Origin: Panicum virgatum
Lineage: Eukaryota; Streptophyta; Magnoliopsida; Poales; Poaceae
Length of the DNA: 64,000 nt
Direction: 5' to 3'
Assembly (NCBI RefSeq): GCF_016808335.1
Contig: NC_053150.1
Coordinates: 27,920,979-27,984,978 of the forward strand
Part shown: positions 12,849-23,724 of the stretch, piece by piece
Position numbering within the stretch: position 1 is the first letter of the stretch
Layout: every line of letters starts with the position of its first letter
Notes under the pieces: model-generated
The model's database searches: none
What the model was told of the DNA's origin: nothing
What the model saw: only the letters and a program-made list of their open reading frames with translations
Position numbers and translations under genes: made by a program

Positions 12849-13262
12849 ATGGGCGTGGACAATCTTTGGAGCGAACCGGAATTCGCTGACCCCTGGTGCT
12901 CCAATGGATACCGCGGGTTGACCCATGCGTCTATTACTCGTTTGTGCTTCCTGCTGCTTGTGTAAATGAGAACGGAGTTTGCTTCTTGATGTTTGAGGGG
13001 TTAAATACACGCTTTAGTAATCCGTTCAGTTACTGCTTAGGCGCATTCAGACCTCTAGCTCCGGTAACTACTGAATATCCCTACGCCGGCGCTCGAAGAA
13101 CAGGCGATGTTGCATTACTACGTTGACGCCCATGATGTGCAGCCCGTAGCTGCGTCACGCTTGATCACTTCAACTTCTCAAGCAACACACTGCACGGCGC
13201 GCTTCCAGAGTCTATCGCGGCGATGCCGCCATGCCGCACTGCCGTTTCTGCAGGTGTTTGAC
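12849..13262 (+). pseudogene. Possible leucine-rich-repeat gene fragment
   Basis: Two short reading frames look protein-like. One starts at 12849 and includes EFADPWCSNGYRG, similar to the DPC motif before the first repeats of plant LRR receptors. The other, at about 13163-13240, reads DHFNFSSNTLHGALPESIAAM, an LRR-type unit of the STRUBBELIG-receptor kind. Stops and loss of frame separate them, and no kinase is present. The homology is judged by eye from two short patches, so this is a weak call. Confidence 0.3.
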
Positions 13263-13650
13263 GTCTCCCTCTCCTGGCGTCAGATGAGGAGTTTGGTGGC
13301 AAGGAAAGGCAACAGAAGTTGATCCACTTGACCCTACGGTTATCCATGGGTCGAACTGCTGCTCCTCTTTAGTTCCATTTAGCAAACCGGTGCTCCATTA
13401 ATCTCGTTTTCTTGGAGCGGGTCGATGACCCAATGGTTCGAACCGAACCATCCCCATCATTACTCATACATGAGATTCTTGATTTAATGTCGATAGGCCT
13501 GAAATTTTATTTTTTCTAATAGAATATCAAAGGCTACCTAAAAACTCCAAAGTTCATGAACCAGCAATGTGATTTTTATTCAAGCTGAAAAACAACATTG
13601 CCAGAGCACCACACATTTTTATCATGAAAATAACAAGGGAAAATTTGATT

Positions 13651-13755
13651 CATGCCACCACAACTCCGTGAAATTGGGTTTCATGTTCAAAATCATGCCA
13701 CTCAATGGCATGGATTTCAACATGAAATCCAATTTCAAGAAGTTGTAGTGGCATG
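13651..13755. repeat. Foldback with 50-bp arms and a 5-base loop
   Basis: The left arm 13651-13700 and right arm 13706-13755 are reverse complements at about 43 of 50 positions, separated by ctcaa. Both arms begin or end in catgccac/gtggcatg. Weaker pairing extends outward through aataacaa (about 13630) and ataacaaa (about 13772). This is a foldback MITE or an inverted duplication that could give a miRNA-like hairpin transcript. Confidence 0.85.
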
Positions 13756-14143
13756 GATCCAACTGACCCAAATAACAAAGTTCAGTGTGTGTTTCAGCAC
13801 ATCTGTGAGAAATCTTTAGGTGATTCCAAAACTGTAGTTTCACACAAAAATTGAGCTCAGCTACGCATGCATATGATTGATTATCACTGTAATTTACATG
13901 CTAAGTTACCTAGATGAATTGAAATAATGGTGTGACACCTCTTCTTGACAGCCTCAGCATGAATGTCCTGCAATCACATACTACTACTTAGGTACAGCCT
14001 TGCAAATAATAAAAACATCATGATAAAAATAAATGAATAGAATAGAAGCTTCATTCCACTGCATATCAGCCCAATATATATATAATTAATTTTGCAACCA
14101 GCACACCCCCCCCCCCCACAAAAAAAACAATGCAAAAGAGTTG

Positions 14144-14302
14144 TGTCGGTACCCTGTAGCAGGGATACCCACTCCTACTGCAGCAAGACAGGACTCGCGT
14201 AGTCATCTATAACTACGCCCTAAGGGGCGGAGCAGCCGGCCCCCAGGGGGTCAGGCTCTTACCTCATGTGTCCCTGAGGAGGGGAAGCTCCGCGCCAACA
14301 GC
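14144..14302 (+). repeat. Element A 5' LTR, first part
   Basis: This matches the start of the 3' LTR (42515 onward) and breaks at gcgccaacagc, where element B entered. About 56 bp present in the 3' LTR after gctcttacctca are missing here, so the two LTRs differ by a deletion as well as by substitutions. Confidence 0.95.
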
Positions 14303-15240
14303 TGTAACATCCCAAAATTCACCAAATCAAATCGTACGCTTAATATTTTCAAAAAACCGTTTTCATCGTTGAGCTCCAATTTTTCCCTAAAGCCCTAACC
14401 CTAATATTTCGGGAGCCTTCCCTGTTCCGAACATCCCGATGTCCAATCCCTGTTACGGCCCTCTCTTTTTCCTGTGCCGCGCGTCACCGACCGCCGCGCC
14501 ACGCCCGACCAACGCGCGTGCGCGTGCAGTCGCGGTCGGCGCCGCGATCGGCGCGAATCCCGCCCCCCTTTCTCTCTCTCTCTCTTTCCCATTATCTTTT
14601 CTTTTCTCTTTTCGATTTTCCATTTCCTTTTTCTTTTTCCTCCTCCTCCTCCCTTCCCTCTCTCTTCTTTCTCCCTGCTCTCTGCCGCGCACCTCCCCCC
14701 CTCGCCGCCTGCCCGCATAGCGCACAGCCCCTCTCTCCTCCCCGCGAGCGCTGCTGGGCGGCTTGGCACCGCGCACGCCGGCTACGCTCCCGGCCAGCCC
14801 CTGCTCCGCACGCCCCCTGTCCGCTCACTCCACCGCGCCAAGCACCCCTCGGCCCCCTCTGTTCACGCCCGTGTCGCGACGCGCGCGCGCACCAGCACCC
14901 GCACGCACGCGCGCACGCCCGAGCTCACCGAGCCGCGACACCGGCCGCCCGCCCGCGCGCACGCGCTCGCCGGCAGCACCGCGCCTCGCCGCTTGCGCCC
15001 GGCCCGCCACGTGAAGCGAGCTCTGCTGCGCAGACATGCCACCGCCGTTGACGCCCGCACAGCGCCGCCTGCCCGAGGCGTCGCGTCACCTGTGCTCGCC
15101 TCGGCACACTCACCGCGTCAACGCTACACCACCCTGGCGACGTAATCACTCCGGCAGCACCCGCCCCATACCATTAACGCTGCCCTCCGAGCTTGCCCCG
15201 CCGGCCACCGCCCCGCTCCCATCTCCACCGCCTTGGCCGC

Positions 15241-15250
15241 CTATAAAAGG
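15241..15250 (+). promoter_or_regulatory. TATA box of the element B 5' LTR
   Basis: Ctataaaagg is followed by a GC-rich leader. In the 3' LTR the same position reads caataaaagg (28198-28207), so the two promoters have diverged at the box itself. Transcription of B would start a few tens of bases downstream. Confidence 0.7.
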
Positions 15251-16942
15251 GGCCGAAGGGCACCCCCGAGCTCCACAACCACCACCACGAGCCACACCGC
15301 CCCTGTGCCCCTTCTCTCCGAGCTCCCAGCACCGCCGCCACCACCATTGTCGTCGAGCTCTGCCCGCCGCCGTGGAGGGCCACTCACAGGCCGCCATCAC
15401 CCAAGGTGAGCGGAGGAATCAACTCCCCGAGGCTCCCTCGTGCTCCTCCCCCTAACCCCGGCCGTCACCAGGCTCTGCAGCGCCGCCGCCGCGCCGGCCA
15501 GAACCGCCCGCCGCCCGCCGCCATGGCTGCCCTCATCGCAGGCCCCTTCCCTGAAATCAAGGGGGGAATCAACCCCACAAGCTCCCCTCTCCCTTTTCCC
15601 CCTGATTCCGGTCGCCGCAGTGCCCTAGGCCGCCGGCGAGAGCCGCCGCCGACGCCCCAAGCGCCCCTCCCCTGCTCTGCGTCGAGAGGAAGGGGAAAGA
15701 GTGGCCATTTTGCCCTTAAGCCCCTCCCCTTCTCTCTATTTCTTAAAGAGTCCCTCCCCTTTTAGCCATTTTGCAAAAGAAACCCTTTCCCTTTAGTTTT
15801 TTTTCAAAATAAACCCTCCCCTCATATAAACTTAATTCTAAATAGACCCCTGACCTTTCCAGAATGATCCAGATGTTTCCAAAAATTATAAACAGGCCCC
15901 TGCCTTCTCGAGAATAATTACAACTAGGTCCCTGATTCCTAATCTAGCCCCTGAACCTTTATAAAACCTATCATTTTATGCACCAAATGAACTCTGATCA
16001 ACCCGAAACTTTACCACGAATTTCATAACTTAGGTTTGACCATGCCATTAGGAAACCGCTCAAAATATTACTCCGTACTCCATATCTTATGTGTTTCCGA
16101 TTCGAGCTCAACGATAAATTTTTATTTTTCTGTGTCTTGATTGTGTGTTTGTTTGTACGTGTCGTAGACCATGGTGTGAACGAAGGAGAGCCCGTTGACG
16201 AGCAGTACTGCGAGCCAGCAAACGAGAACTAGTTCCGCGATCCCGAGCCCGAAGGACAGTGCTTCGACCAGGACCTTCCCGAAGGCTTCGAAGACGGCAA
16301 GTTCAATCCCATCCTTTGATGCATGCTTTTGTCCTAGTTTTTATAAACACAACCTATTAGCATGTTTTACAAAATTTGCATATGTTTTTCTTGCATGAAA
16401 ACACAGTTGGATAGCCACCCCTTTGATTTGTTATGATCATTCTTTGACCACCTTGATTAATGTCTGATTTTTGCTTGGACGTTAATCGATACTAGAACGC
16501 TTAGGACCTGCTACTTTATACAACGTGTTTTATAAAGAAAAAGTGCGTGTGTGGGAAGGGATAAAAGTGGATTTTTGAAAGATGAGTCTAGACGGGATGG
16601 ATGACATTTCATTGTGATTTGCCATTTGGTGTGCTCGTGCCGGTAGGTGTGGTAGGGCAAGGAAGCGAGATATCCATCTTGTCACCCCTAAGGACCGAGT
16701 TGGTGTTACATCTCACCTAACTCCACTATCGTGCAAACCACTCGACCGTTGTATGGGCAACGGCTTAGCATAAATCCCACTAGTTAGTCTGATAGCCATC
16801 AGGAGAGCTGAGAGCAACGGGTGACTAAGGAGAAGGGATAAGCCCCGAGTGACTTATGCCCCGGTGAAACCTAGGTGAACGGTCAATGACCCCTTGGTGC
16901 ATCCCGTGATGGCTAGTCAGGTCTAGCTAAGGTGGGTAATGG

Positions 16943-19623
16943 TGTAACACCCGGTTTATAAAAGAACATAAACCGAGCAATCATATACGTGCCAGGATCA
17001 AGTCACACGTATATACAACAGAATGAACAGTATATCATAGCACATATCACATAAAAAGATATAATAAAGCGAATACGAATGTTATTTATTACATTAATGA
17101 CAAAATGTCTGATACAGCGGAAGCGAAGTACAAAATACGACAAAGACTCTCCGAAGCTGAAGCAGGGCGCCACAGGGACATCGACTGGGAGACGAACACC
17201 TAGAAGTCCTCGTAGTCCTGGTAGCGCTGGACGAACTCCCTCGTGTCGGCAGGAACTGAGCAGCAGTAGCGTAGCCAGGAGGAAAAAGTAGAGAAGAGGC
17301 AAGAGTGAGTACACAACTTGTACTCAACAAGTATAACACAAACTTATGAGGCTCTAGGTTGGCTGACTGAACTGCATTAGCTTTTAATCTTGGCAAGTTT
17401 TATTAAAGCTACTTACTACGAGTTGATGAATTACCATTAACCCAGTTACATAGTATTTAATCAGAATTAATTAAGAAACTACTGAGAACCAAACCAAAAC
17501 CAAGCCACCAAGGTAACCCCGAGAGGCACCTCCCTCGTCGGAAGGAGACAACCCCACTAATCAAAAGGAGGATCTGGGCCGCTCATAACCGTGAGCACGG
17601 CTAGTATACCAGTTTTACACTCTGCAGAGGTTGCACATCTTTACCCACAAGTCGTGAGCTACGCTAGAGGTTCATCACACTTCCTTAGGTGAGATGGCTA
17701 GCGACTCACTACGAGGCCTTTACAAAGAATCTCGTTGGTAGGGAGTAACCGCGAGGGTGGATCGGCGACTATGGAGCAGGTCTAGTGGGCGTCAAGACAC
17801 GAAGCACAGACGAGGCCACTCAGCACGAGGGCCATAGAAGCTTACCGCCCCTGCCCCGCAGGTGAGTTACTCCAAACCAAAAAGATCTAATTATTACGCC
17901 AAGTCTATGTTGTCGCTCTATGAACCGGTCCTTATGGAGAGTGGCCAACCAAGTACTAAACACCGTGCTGGCCCCCCTAAACCATGTTTCTACAAAAACC
18001 ATGTTTTAACGAGACGTGAGCCACTCAAGCACGAAGCACAGAGGGCCACTCTCAGAATTAAGTTCAAGTAAACCATTAATCAAAATTACTTAAAAAGGAC
18101 CAGAATGTGTTATAGCGCAGCAACCTAGCACAACTAACCAAAATGCAACCCAAGGTAATATATAAAGGATATAAAGTGGCTAGGAAATCCTTATAGGCAT
18201 AAGGTATTAAAATGCAGTATGAAAATGTAATTAAAAGTGATAGGTTGTTCATGTTACACTTGCCTTCCTCGTACTGCTCCTGCTGCTGCTCAAAGTGCTC
18301 GGAAGACGGCTGCTCCGGGTACTGGTACTGGGGCTCCTCAGATGGATCAACGTCTACTCACGAACACATGGCCAAAACTAATGCACAATAATAAGCATAC
18401 AAGCAAACACTAGCAAAAACTAAGAAATAGTACATCAATACATAAAAACAGCAAGAAAAACTAAGATAAAACTATCCTACGCATTACAACGATTGTGTGG
18501 ACATAAAGAATGCCTAAAACGGAGCTAAAACGCATTTTCTAGGCTAAAAACAAAGGTTCAGGGGCTTATTTGTAATAAAAACAGGGTTCCAGGGACTTTT
18601 CTGCTAAAACCGAGGACTAAAACGCAATTAAACCTTAGTTCCAGGGTCTAACGTGCAAAAAACTACAGATCTGGACGGCGGGTTGGATTTTTAAAAAGGT
18701 CAGGGGCCTAAACATAAAAACCAGGACCCACGTGCAATTACTTTTGCACGCGACTGGACGGCGGGTTGATTCGGGAAGAATCTGAGGGCTCTTATGCAAA
18801 AATGACAGGCGAAGCGGTACGTGCCGATCTGGATCGTTGGATCCAGATCTGATGGCCTGGGTTTTAAGGGCGCTGGATCTAATCGTGGCCGTTGCAAACA
18901 GATCTGGCGGTCCAGGGCAAAGGGGTGCACGGGCGGCGGCGCTGCTCAGCCGGAGCTCTGCTCCGCGGCGGCAAGCTCGTCGGGGAAGGCCAAAACGGCG
19001 CTCCAGTGGTCACTTCGAGCGGGGTTTTGGTCGTGGGGCACCACCGTGGCGTGCGTAATTCACTGGAGGCCACAGGGAGGTGGTTCGGGGCTCGGACGGG
19101 GTTCCTCGACGGCGAGGGCGGCTCGGCGGCCACGGAGTTTGCCGGAACTCGGTGCCTGGGCGCCTAGAGTGCGCCAGGGCCTACGGGATCTAGCGCAAAG
19201 GGATAAGGGGGCCCAGGTGGTGCTCACCGAGCTTTGGATCGAAGAAGATGGCCGGCGTAGGGCGTTCGGCGGCGACGTCCGGCGGTGGCGCACCGGTGGA
19301 GCTCGCGGAGGGAGGTCGAACCGGGGTCGGTGTGGATCGCAGCAGGCCCGGGGAAGCTCCAGCGTCGAGGCGGAGCCGATGCGCAGCTCGGCCGGGCTCC
19401 GGTGCGGCGGAGCGACGGAAACACGGCGGCGCAGAGGAGCGGCGTGGGGCGGAGCCGGTGGAGGCGGTTGCTAGGGTTTACGGCGGCGCGGGGGATGGAT
19501 GGAATACGGGGGTCCGCTGGGTGGTTTAAAGGAGCTAGCGCGGGGATCTCGGCATCCGCGCCCGAGTTTGGTAAGCCAATTAAATTTATTAATAAATGCT
19601 GGAATTTAAATTAGGGTGTTACA
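16943..19623 (-). mobile_element. Element C: solo LTR, 2681 bp, inside the 5' LTR of B
   Basis: The ends are perfect 10-bp inverted repeats, TGTAACACCC and GGGTGTTACA, flanked by AATGG at 16938-16942 and 19624-19628. The uninterrupted site is present in the B 3' LTR near 29878. Orientation is minus: in that direction it begins TGTAACACCCTAATTTAAAT, has a TATA-like tttaaa within about 110 bp, and ends ccgggtgttaca, the usual join to an initiator-Met primer site. A hairpin and a short acidic frame ending at 17200-17202 sit in its U5 region. No internal region remains. Confidence 0.92.
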
Positions 19624-20407
19624 AATGGCTTTGTTGGGATCTGCACCGACACTAAGGTGATCGAGTTGCGGTACCCCGCTTGTGGGTAAAGTTGCACACC
19701 TCTGCAGAGTTAAGAATCTATTCGAATAGCCGTGCCCATGGTACTGGGCGAGTTACGATGTGGTCTCACAACTAGTGCTTACTATGGGATGGGTTGGCAT
19801 GAGTTGTTTTGGAAATGTGTCCGGCAGTTGTGCCGTGTGCTACGGCGGACGAGGAGTCCGGTAGCAGTCTTAAAATTTGGATCATGTGAGGATCAACCCT
19901 TGGTGTTACTCGGTATAAGAGAACTGATTTTAAAAATGCTTTCTTTCGAACGAACCCCTGCATAAAATATTGCTTTCCGCAAATCGAACCCTAGCCTTAT
20001 CCTTGATTTACCCTGTGCATTATACTCTATTTATACCCCCGTCCGTGGGTGTGGTTGGACTTGCTGAGTACGTTTGTACTCACCCCATTCTTTATTATTA
20101 CAGAAGAAGATCCAGACTTTGTACCTGACGACGTTGAGTAGGGGTACCGTACTGCACCCAGCCTTGCCTGTGGATTAGGGTCACCCGCAGGAGATACCGC
20201 ATGGCGCAAGACTCTGATGATTTTCTTTTTATATTTAATATCGTTGCGCGTGTATGGATTGTAATCCTCGCGATAGTAGCGCTTCTCTGCTCACTACCGC
20301 GTAGAGTTGTACGGTAATGAACCATCTGATGTAATAAATGTGTCATCAGCCTCCTGGGACTGATGTTTGTAACACATTTAAGTCTTCTCTTATGAGGGGA
20401 CGCTTCA

Positions 20408-20423
20408 GGTGGTATCAGAGCCG
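20408..20423 (+). other. Element B primer-binding site (initiator tRNA-Met type)
   Basis: Directly after the 5' LTR end, tggtatcagagccg (from 20410) matches the usual complement of the 3' end of initiator tRNA-Met. It marks the start of reverse transcription and confirms the LTR boundary at 20407. Confidence 0.9.
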
Positions 20424-20548
20424 TAGGTTGGCCGTAGGACGTGGCCCTAGGAGCGAAACCCTGTCTTAGGCCCTTTCACACTAGGATTATTCCTTCCTTA
20501 ACCCTTTCTTCACACAAACACTCACCACTGGTTCTTGCCCTGTTCCAG

Positions 20549-21466
20549 ATGGCTGACAATGGATGGATCGGCGGAATCTGTCACGCAGAGTCCGGCCTTC
20601 CTAAGTTGTTGATACTCAGCCTGGAACGCATCGGAGTTGTGGACCCACCAGAGTTTCTCTACCGGGAGTACGACTCCAAGGGCACTCTTCGGTGCGACCT
20701 GATGATCTTCGTGGCAAGGAGCACCCGCTACCCAGATGTGGACCCTTGGTTCATCTCCACCACTGGTTTTCGCTTCCCGAACACCTATCGAAAAGCCGCC
20801 CGTAAAGCCCTGCGACGTCTACACACGATCTACAGGCATCACCTCCAACTGACTCCTATGGGGTTTTTCCCGCCGACTGAAGGAAGAGGACGCACATGGA
20901 TTGCCCGGATGAGAGGACTTGGAAGAAAAGAAGAAGACCTAGAAGACACGGTCTCTCACCTATCCATCTATCTCACCGGCCTGGATGAGCTCTACCGCGA
21001 ACAAGCGGCACAACTGAAGCAACAAGTCCACAAAGTAGAGAAGGCAACCCAAGAGCTGGATGAACAACGGACAAGAGCCGTACACGCCAAGTATTCCCTA
21101 GCCTCTCTCCAAGTCCAAATGCAAGAATGTGAAGCAGAACTGGAAGAACAACGGACAAGGACCGCACGTGCCGAGAATTCCCTAGCCGCTCTCCAAGCTT
21201 GAATGCAAGAATACGAGGCTCGCAGAGGAATAGGTGGGTGGATAGAGGAAGAAGAAGAAGAACCCGAAGGAGCTCAATGGGATGTAGGCATCCAGACCGA
21301 AGAAGAATAACCCGAAGAAACCCATTGGGACATAGGCACTCAGACTGAGGAGGAAGAACCCGAAGAAACCCACTGGGATAAAGGTACTCAGACCGAAGAT
21401 GACATGATGGATCAGTATCTCCCACTGAAGAAGCGCCCCCTTAGGATCGAGGAAGAATCCCCATGA
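20549..21466 (+). pseudogene. Element B extra ORF 1 (upstream of gag), with coiled coil and TQT repeats
   Basis: The frame has 306 codons with internal stops TGA (21200-21202) and TAA (21308-21310). The N-terminal globular part (about 150 residues) is related to the next ORF: both share M-A-x-x-G-W, REY, GTLRC, ARS-x-R-Y, TGFR, RKAL, TP-x-x-FFPP and ARM. Residues about 150-225 form a coiled coil with a repeated unit (EEQRTRTARAENSLAALQ type). The acidic C-terminal part has three copies of a D-x-G-(I/T)-QTE motif. The ATG follows ttccag directly. Function is unknown. From memory, extra ORFs upstream of gag have been described in some rice gypsy elements (RIRE3/RIRE8 type). Confidence 0.75.
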
Positions 21467-21616
21467 TAGGAGTAGTACCCCAAGCTAGAACCTTTGCCCT
21501 AATAATCGTGTATCCATGAAGTCTTTATCCCACCATGTTGCAATAATAAATATCATCTACTTCCTTGTGTACCCCAAATAATTGTGCAAGTTTATTCACC
21601 CTATCTTTGTTTTCAG

Positions 21617-22513
21617 ATGGCTGAGGAAGGATGGACCCAGGGCAATTGCCAAGCTGCACCTGGCTTCCCCAGCCTCTTGATCAATGCCCTGGAAAGCCTT
21701 GGCATCACGGAACGCCCAAGGTACTACAGCAGAGAGTACGAGCATCATGGCACTCTCCGCTGTAGGGTGATCCTAGTCATTGCCAGAAGTGACCGCTACC
21801 ATGACATCCAGCCATGGCGAGTGACCGCTACAGGGTTTAGGCACCAGGACACCTATCCCTTAGTCGTCAGGAAAGCACTCTGTTACCTGTGCCGGATTTT
21901 TGAAAGACACCTCGCCCCCACACCAATGAGGTTCTTTCCGCCGGCCATCAGAACCCCAGTTTGGGAAGCTCGAATGAGAAGCCTGGAACGGCGCCGCCAT
22001 GAAGAAGGCCTCTTGTACCAAGTGGCTACCTACCTAGCCTTCTTGGATCAGCTCTTTGACGAGCAAGCCAACTTGTTGAGGGAATAGACCCATCGAGCTG
22101 AGCAAGCAGAGCTCGCGGTAAGACTGCAATAGATCCGAGCAGTCCAAGCCGAGGCAAGAGCCGCAGCCGCGGTCAGCAGTGAAGCAGTTGCTCAGGAGAG
22201 CCTCAGGCAAGCCCGGGACCGGCGTATGCAGGAATGGGCTAGAAGTGGAACCCCAGTCCCGGCAATAGGAGAAGACCATGTTCTGCTTGGAACGCCCGTC
22301 ATAGGATGGGGACCACTCTTTGGAAACCCACAAGCCCCACCCGAGAACCCTGGAAGGTCTACGGCCGCCGCCGCAAGAGAAGCCACTACGCAACCCCGGG
22401 AAAACGGAGATGTAGAGGACGGTGAGCAAGGACCGCTCATTCCCCTGGAAGACGTGAGTTCTCTTCCAAGGGAAGAACCCACTCAAGCCAATGAGTTTTG
22501 CTTAAAGTGCTAG
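21617..22513 (+). pseudogene. Element B extra ORF 2, paralogue of extra ORF 1
   Basis: The frame has 299 codons with internal TAG at 22085-22087 and 22130-22132. It starts MAEEGW and shares the globular domain of ORF 1 (REY, GTLRC, ARS-x-RY, ATGFR, DTY, RKAL, PTP-x-RFFPP, ARM, YL-x-LD-x-L). The second half is a different Glu/Arg/Ala-rich helical segment, followed by a Pro/Gly-rich tail. The ATG follows ttttcag directly, which resembles a splice acceptor. The pair looks like a duplication followed by divergence of the C-terminal halves. I do not know its function. Confidence 0.72.
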
Positions 22514-22771
22514 CGACCATCAAGGGATGAAGCCGTGTGGTCTGAAGAATATTTGTGCCCCCCCTTTCTTTTGAAGTTGTGTACCTGGACGTGTAGTACG
22601 CGTTTGGCCTTGCCCCGTGTGGTACCCTCCCTTGCAGTAATAAAGTTGTTTGTGCTTGTTGTTTGGTATGTTGTGTGCTTATCGGCAGAAGGTAGATACT
22701 GCCTTTTCAAAAATACGAATTAAACAACTTAAACATCACCTAATCTTAATCCCAATCCACTCGATCTACAG

Positions 22772-23724
22772 ATGGTTTCCCGGAGCGTCACGAGGGCCTC
22801 CCGCAACCGGATCGCCCTAGCTGCTGATGTAGGAGCACCATCTCTTGAGCAAAACTCTCCGCCCGTAGAACAAGAAGTGAGCCAGGGCAGAGGAGAAAAT
22901 GATGATGCGCCACTACCGCCACCACCACCACCCTTCACGGACCTGGCATAGATAATCCACAACCAGACTCTCATACTGGAGACACTGGCCAATGCTCTCG
23001 TAAACAAACGGCCACGAGAGCAAATCTTTAATGACAAGCTTACGGCTTTTCTGAGGACCAAGCCGCCCACCTTTGCTGGATCCAGCAACCCCCTGGATGC
23101 AGACAACTGGCTTCGTGTGATTCAGAGAAAGCTCGAGCCATTCGAGTGCCAGGATCGGGACAAGGTTCTTCTAGCAGTCCACCAACTCACCGGGTCTGCC
23201 TTAGCCTGGTGGGAGAATTACTGCGCTGCTGCCAAGGATGCCTCCACCATCACTTGGAATGAATTCGTGGAGTTCTGCCGCTACCATATCCCCTCGGCCA
23301 CCATGAAGTGCAAGGCGGATGAATTCCGCGCACTTCAGTAAGGGAGTATGTCGGTGGAAGAGTATACTCACCAGTTTATGGAGCTGGCTCGCTATGCACC
23401 AGAAGAAGTGAACGACGACGAGAAGAGGCAGGATATGTTCAAGAAGGGACTAAACCCAGAACTCAGGACCCTGCTCACCCCTCAGATCTATCCTGATTTC
23501 AACACTCTGATGAACAAAGCAATCCTCATAGAGAAGGCCAAGATTGATGAAAGAAAGGATAACAAGCGCAAGTTCCTGGAGAGCAAGTGAAGCAGGATCG
23601 TTTCCAGAAGCCCAGAAGCTTCAGCTACAACGCACCAAGGTCCCAAGCCCCAATGCAGCACAGAACTCAGTCTCAAGTGACAGGACCATAGGCCCCTAAC
23701 ACCCAGCCCAGAAGCCAGAACACC
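22772..23724 (+). pseudogene. Element B gag (capsid and nucleocapsid), broken
   Basis: The frame starts at ATG 22772, right after tctacag. A Pro-rich N-terminus is followed by the retrotransposon gag domain (KPPTFAGSSNPLDADNW, LTGSALAWWENY, YTHQFMELARYAP, MFKKGLNPELR). It is broken by TAG 22949-22951 (codon 60), TAA 23339-23341 (codon 190), a frameshift near 23588 and TAG 23689-23691. The zinc knuckle (CX2CX4HX4C) appears after 23725 in the polymerase frame. The product would package the element RNA into particles. Confidence 0.85.

Larger units (their letters stand above)
14303..20407 (+). repeat. Element B 5' LTR, interrupted by solo LTR C
   Basis: This matches 27370-30662 once C and one copy of its target duplication are removed. 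It keeps about 130 bp (around 14685-14800) that the 3' LTR lacks. It has a long CT-rich then GC-rich U3, a TATA box at 15241, a strong splice donor aag|gtgagc near 15403, an acidic reading frame at 16170-16319 and a gagtac hairpin at 20066-20081. Confidence 0.93.

Noticed and set aside
14401..15145. Long overlapping frames on both strands in GC-rich LTR sequence (Pro/Arg/Ser-rich)
   Set aside because: They lie in the B LTR, are biased by GC and CT runs, occur in several frames at once, and carry indels between the two LTR copies.
18821..19614. Plus-strand frame of about 217 codons, Gly/Arg-rich
   Set aside because: It lies within solo LTR C, antisense to its transcription. Composition follows GC content only.
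20973..21425. Minus-strand frame of 150 codons opposite extra ORF 1
   Set aside because: It is a Leu/Ser-rich shadow of the Glu/Gln-rich coiled coil and repeats on the plus strand.
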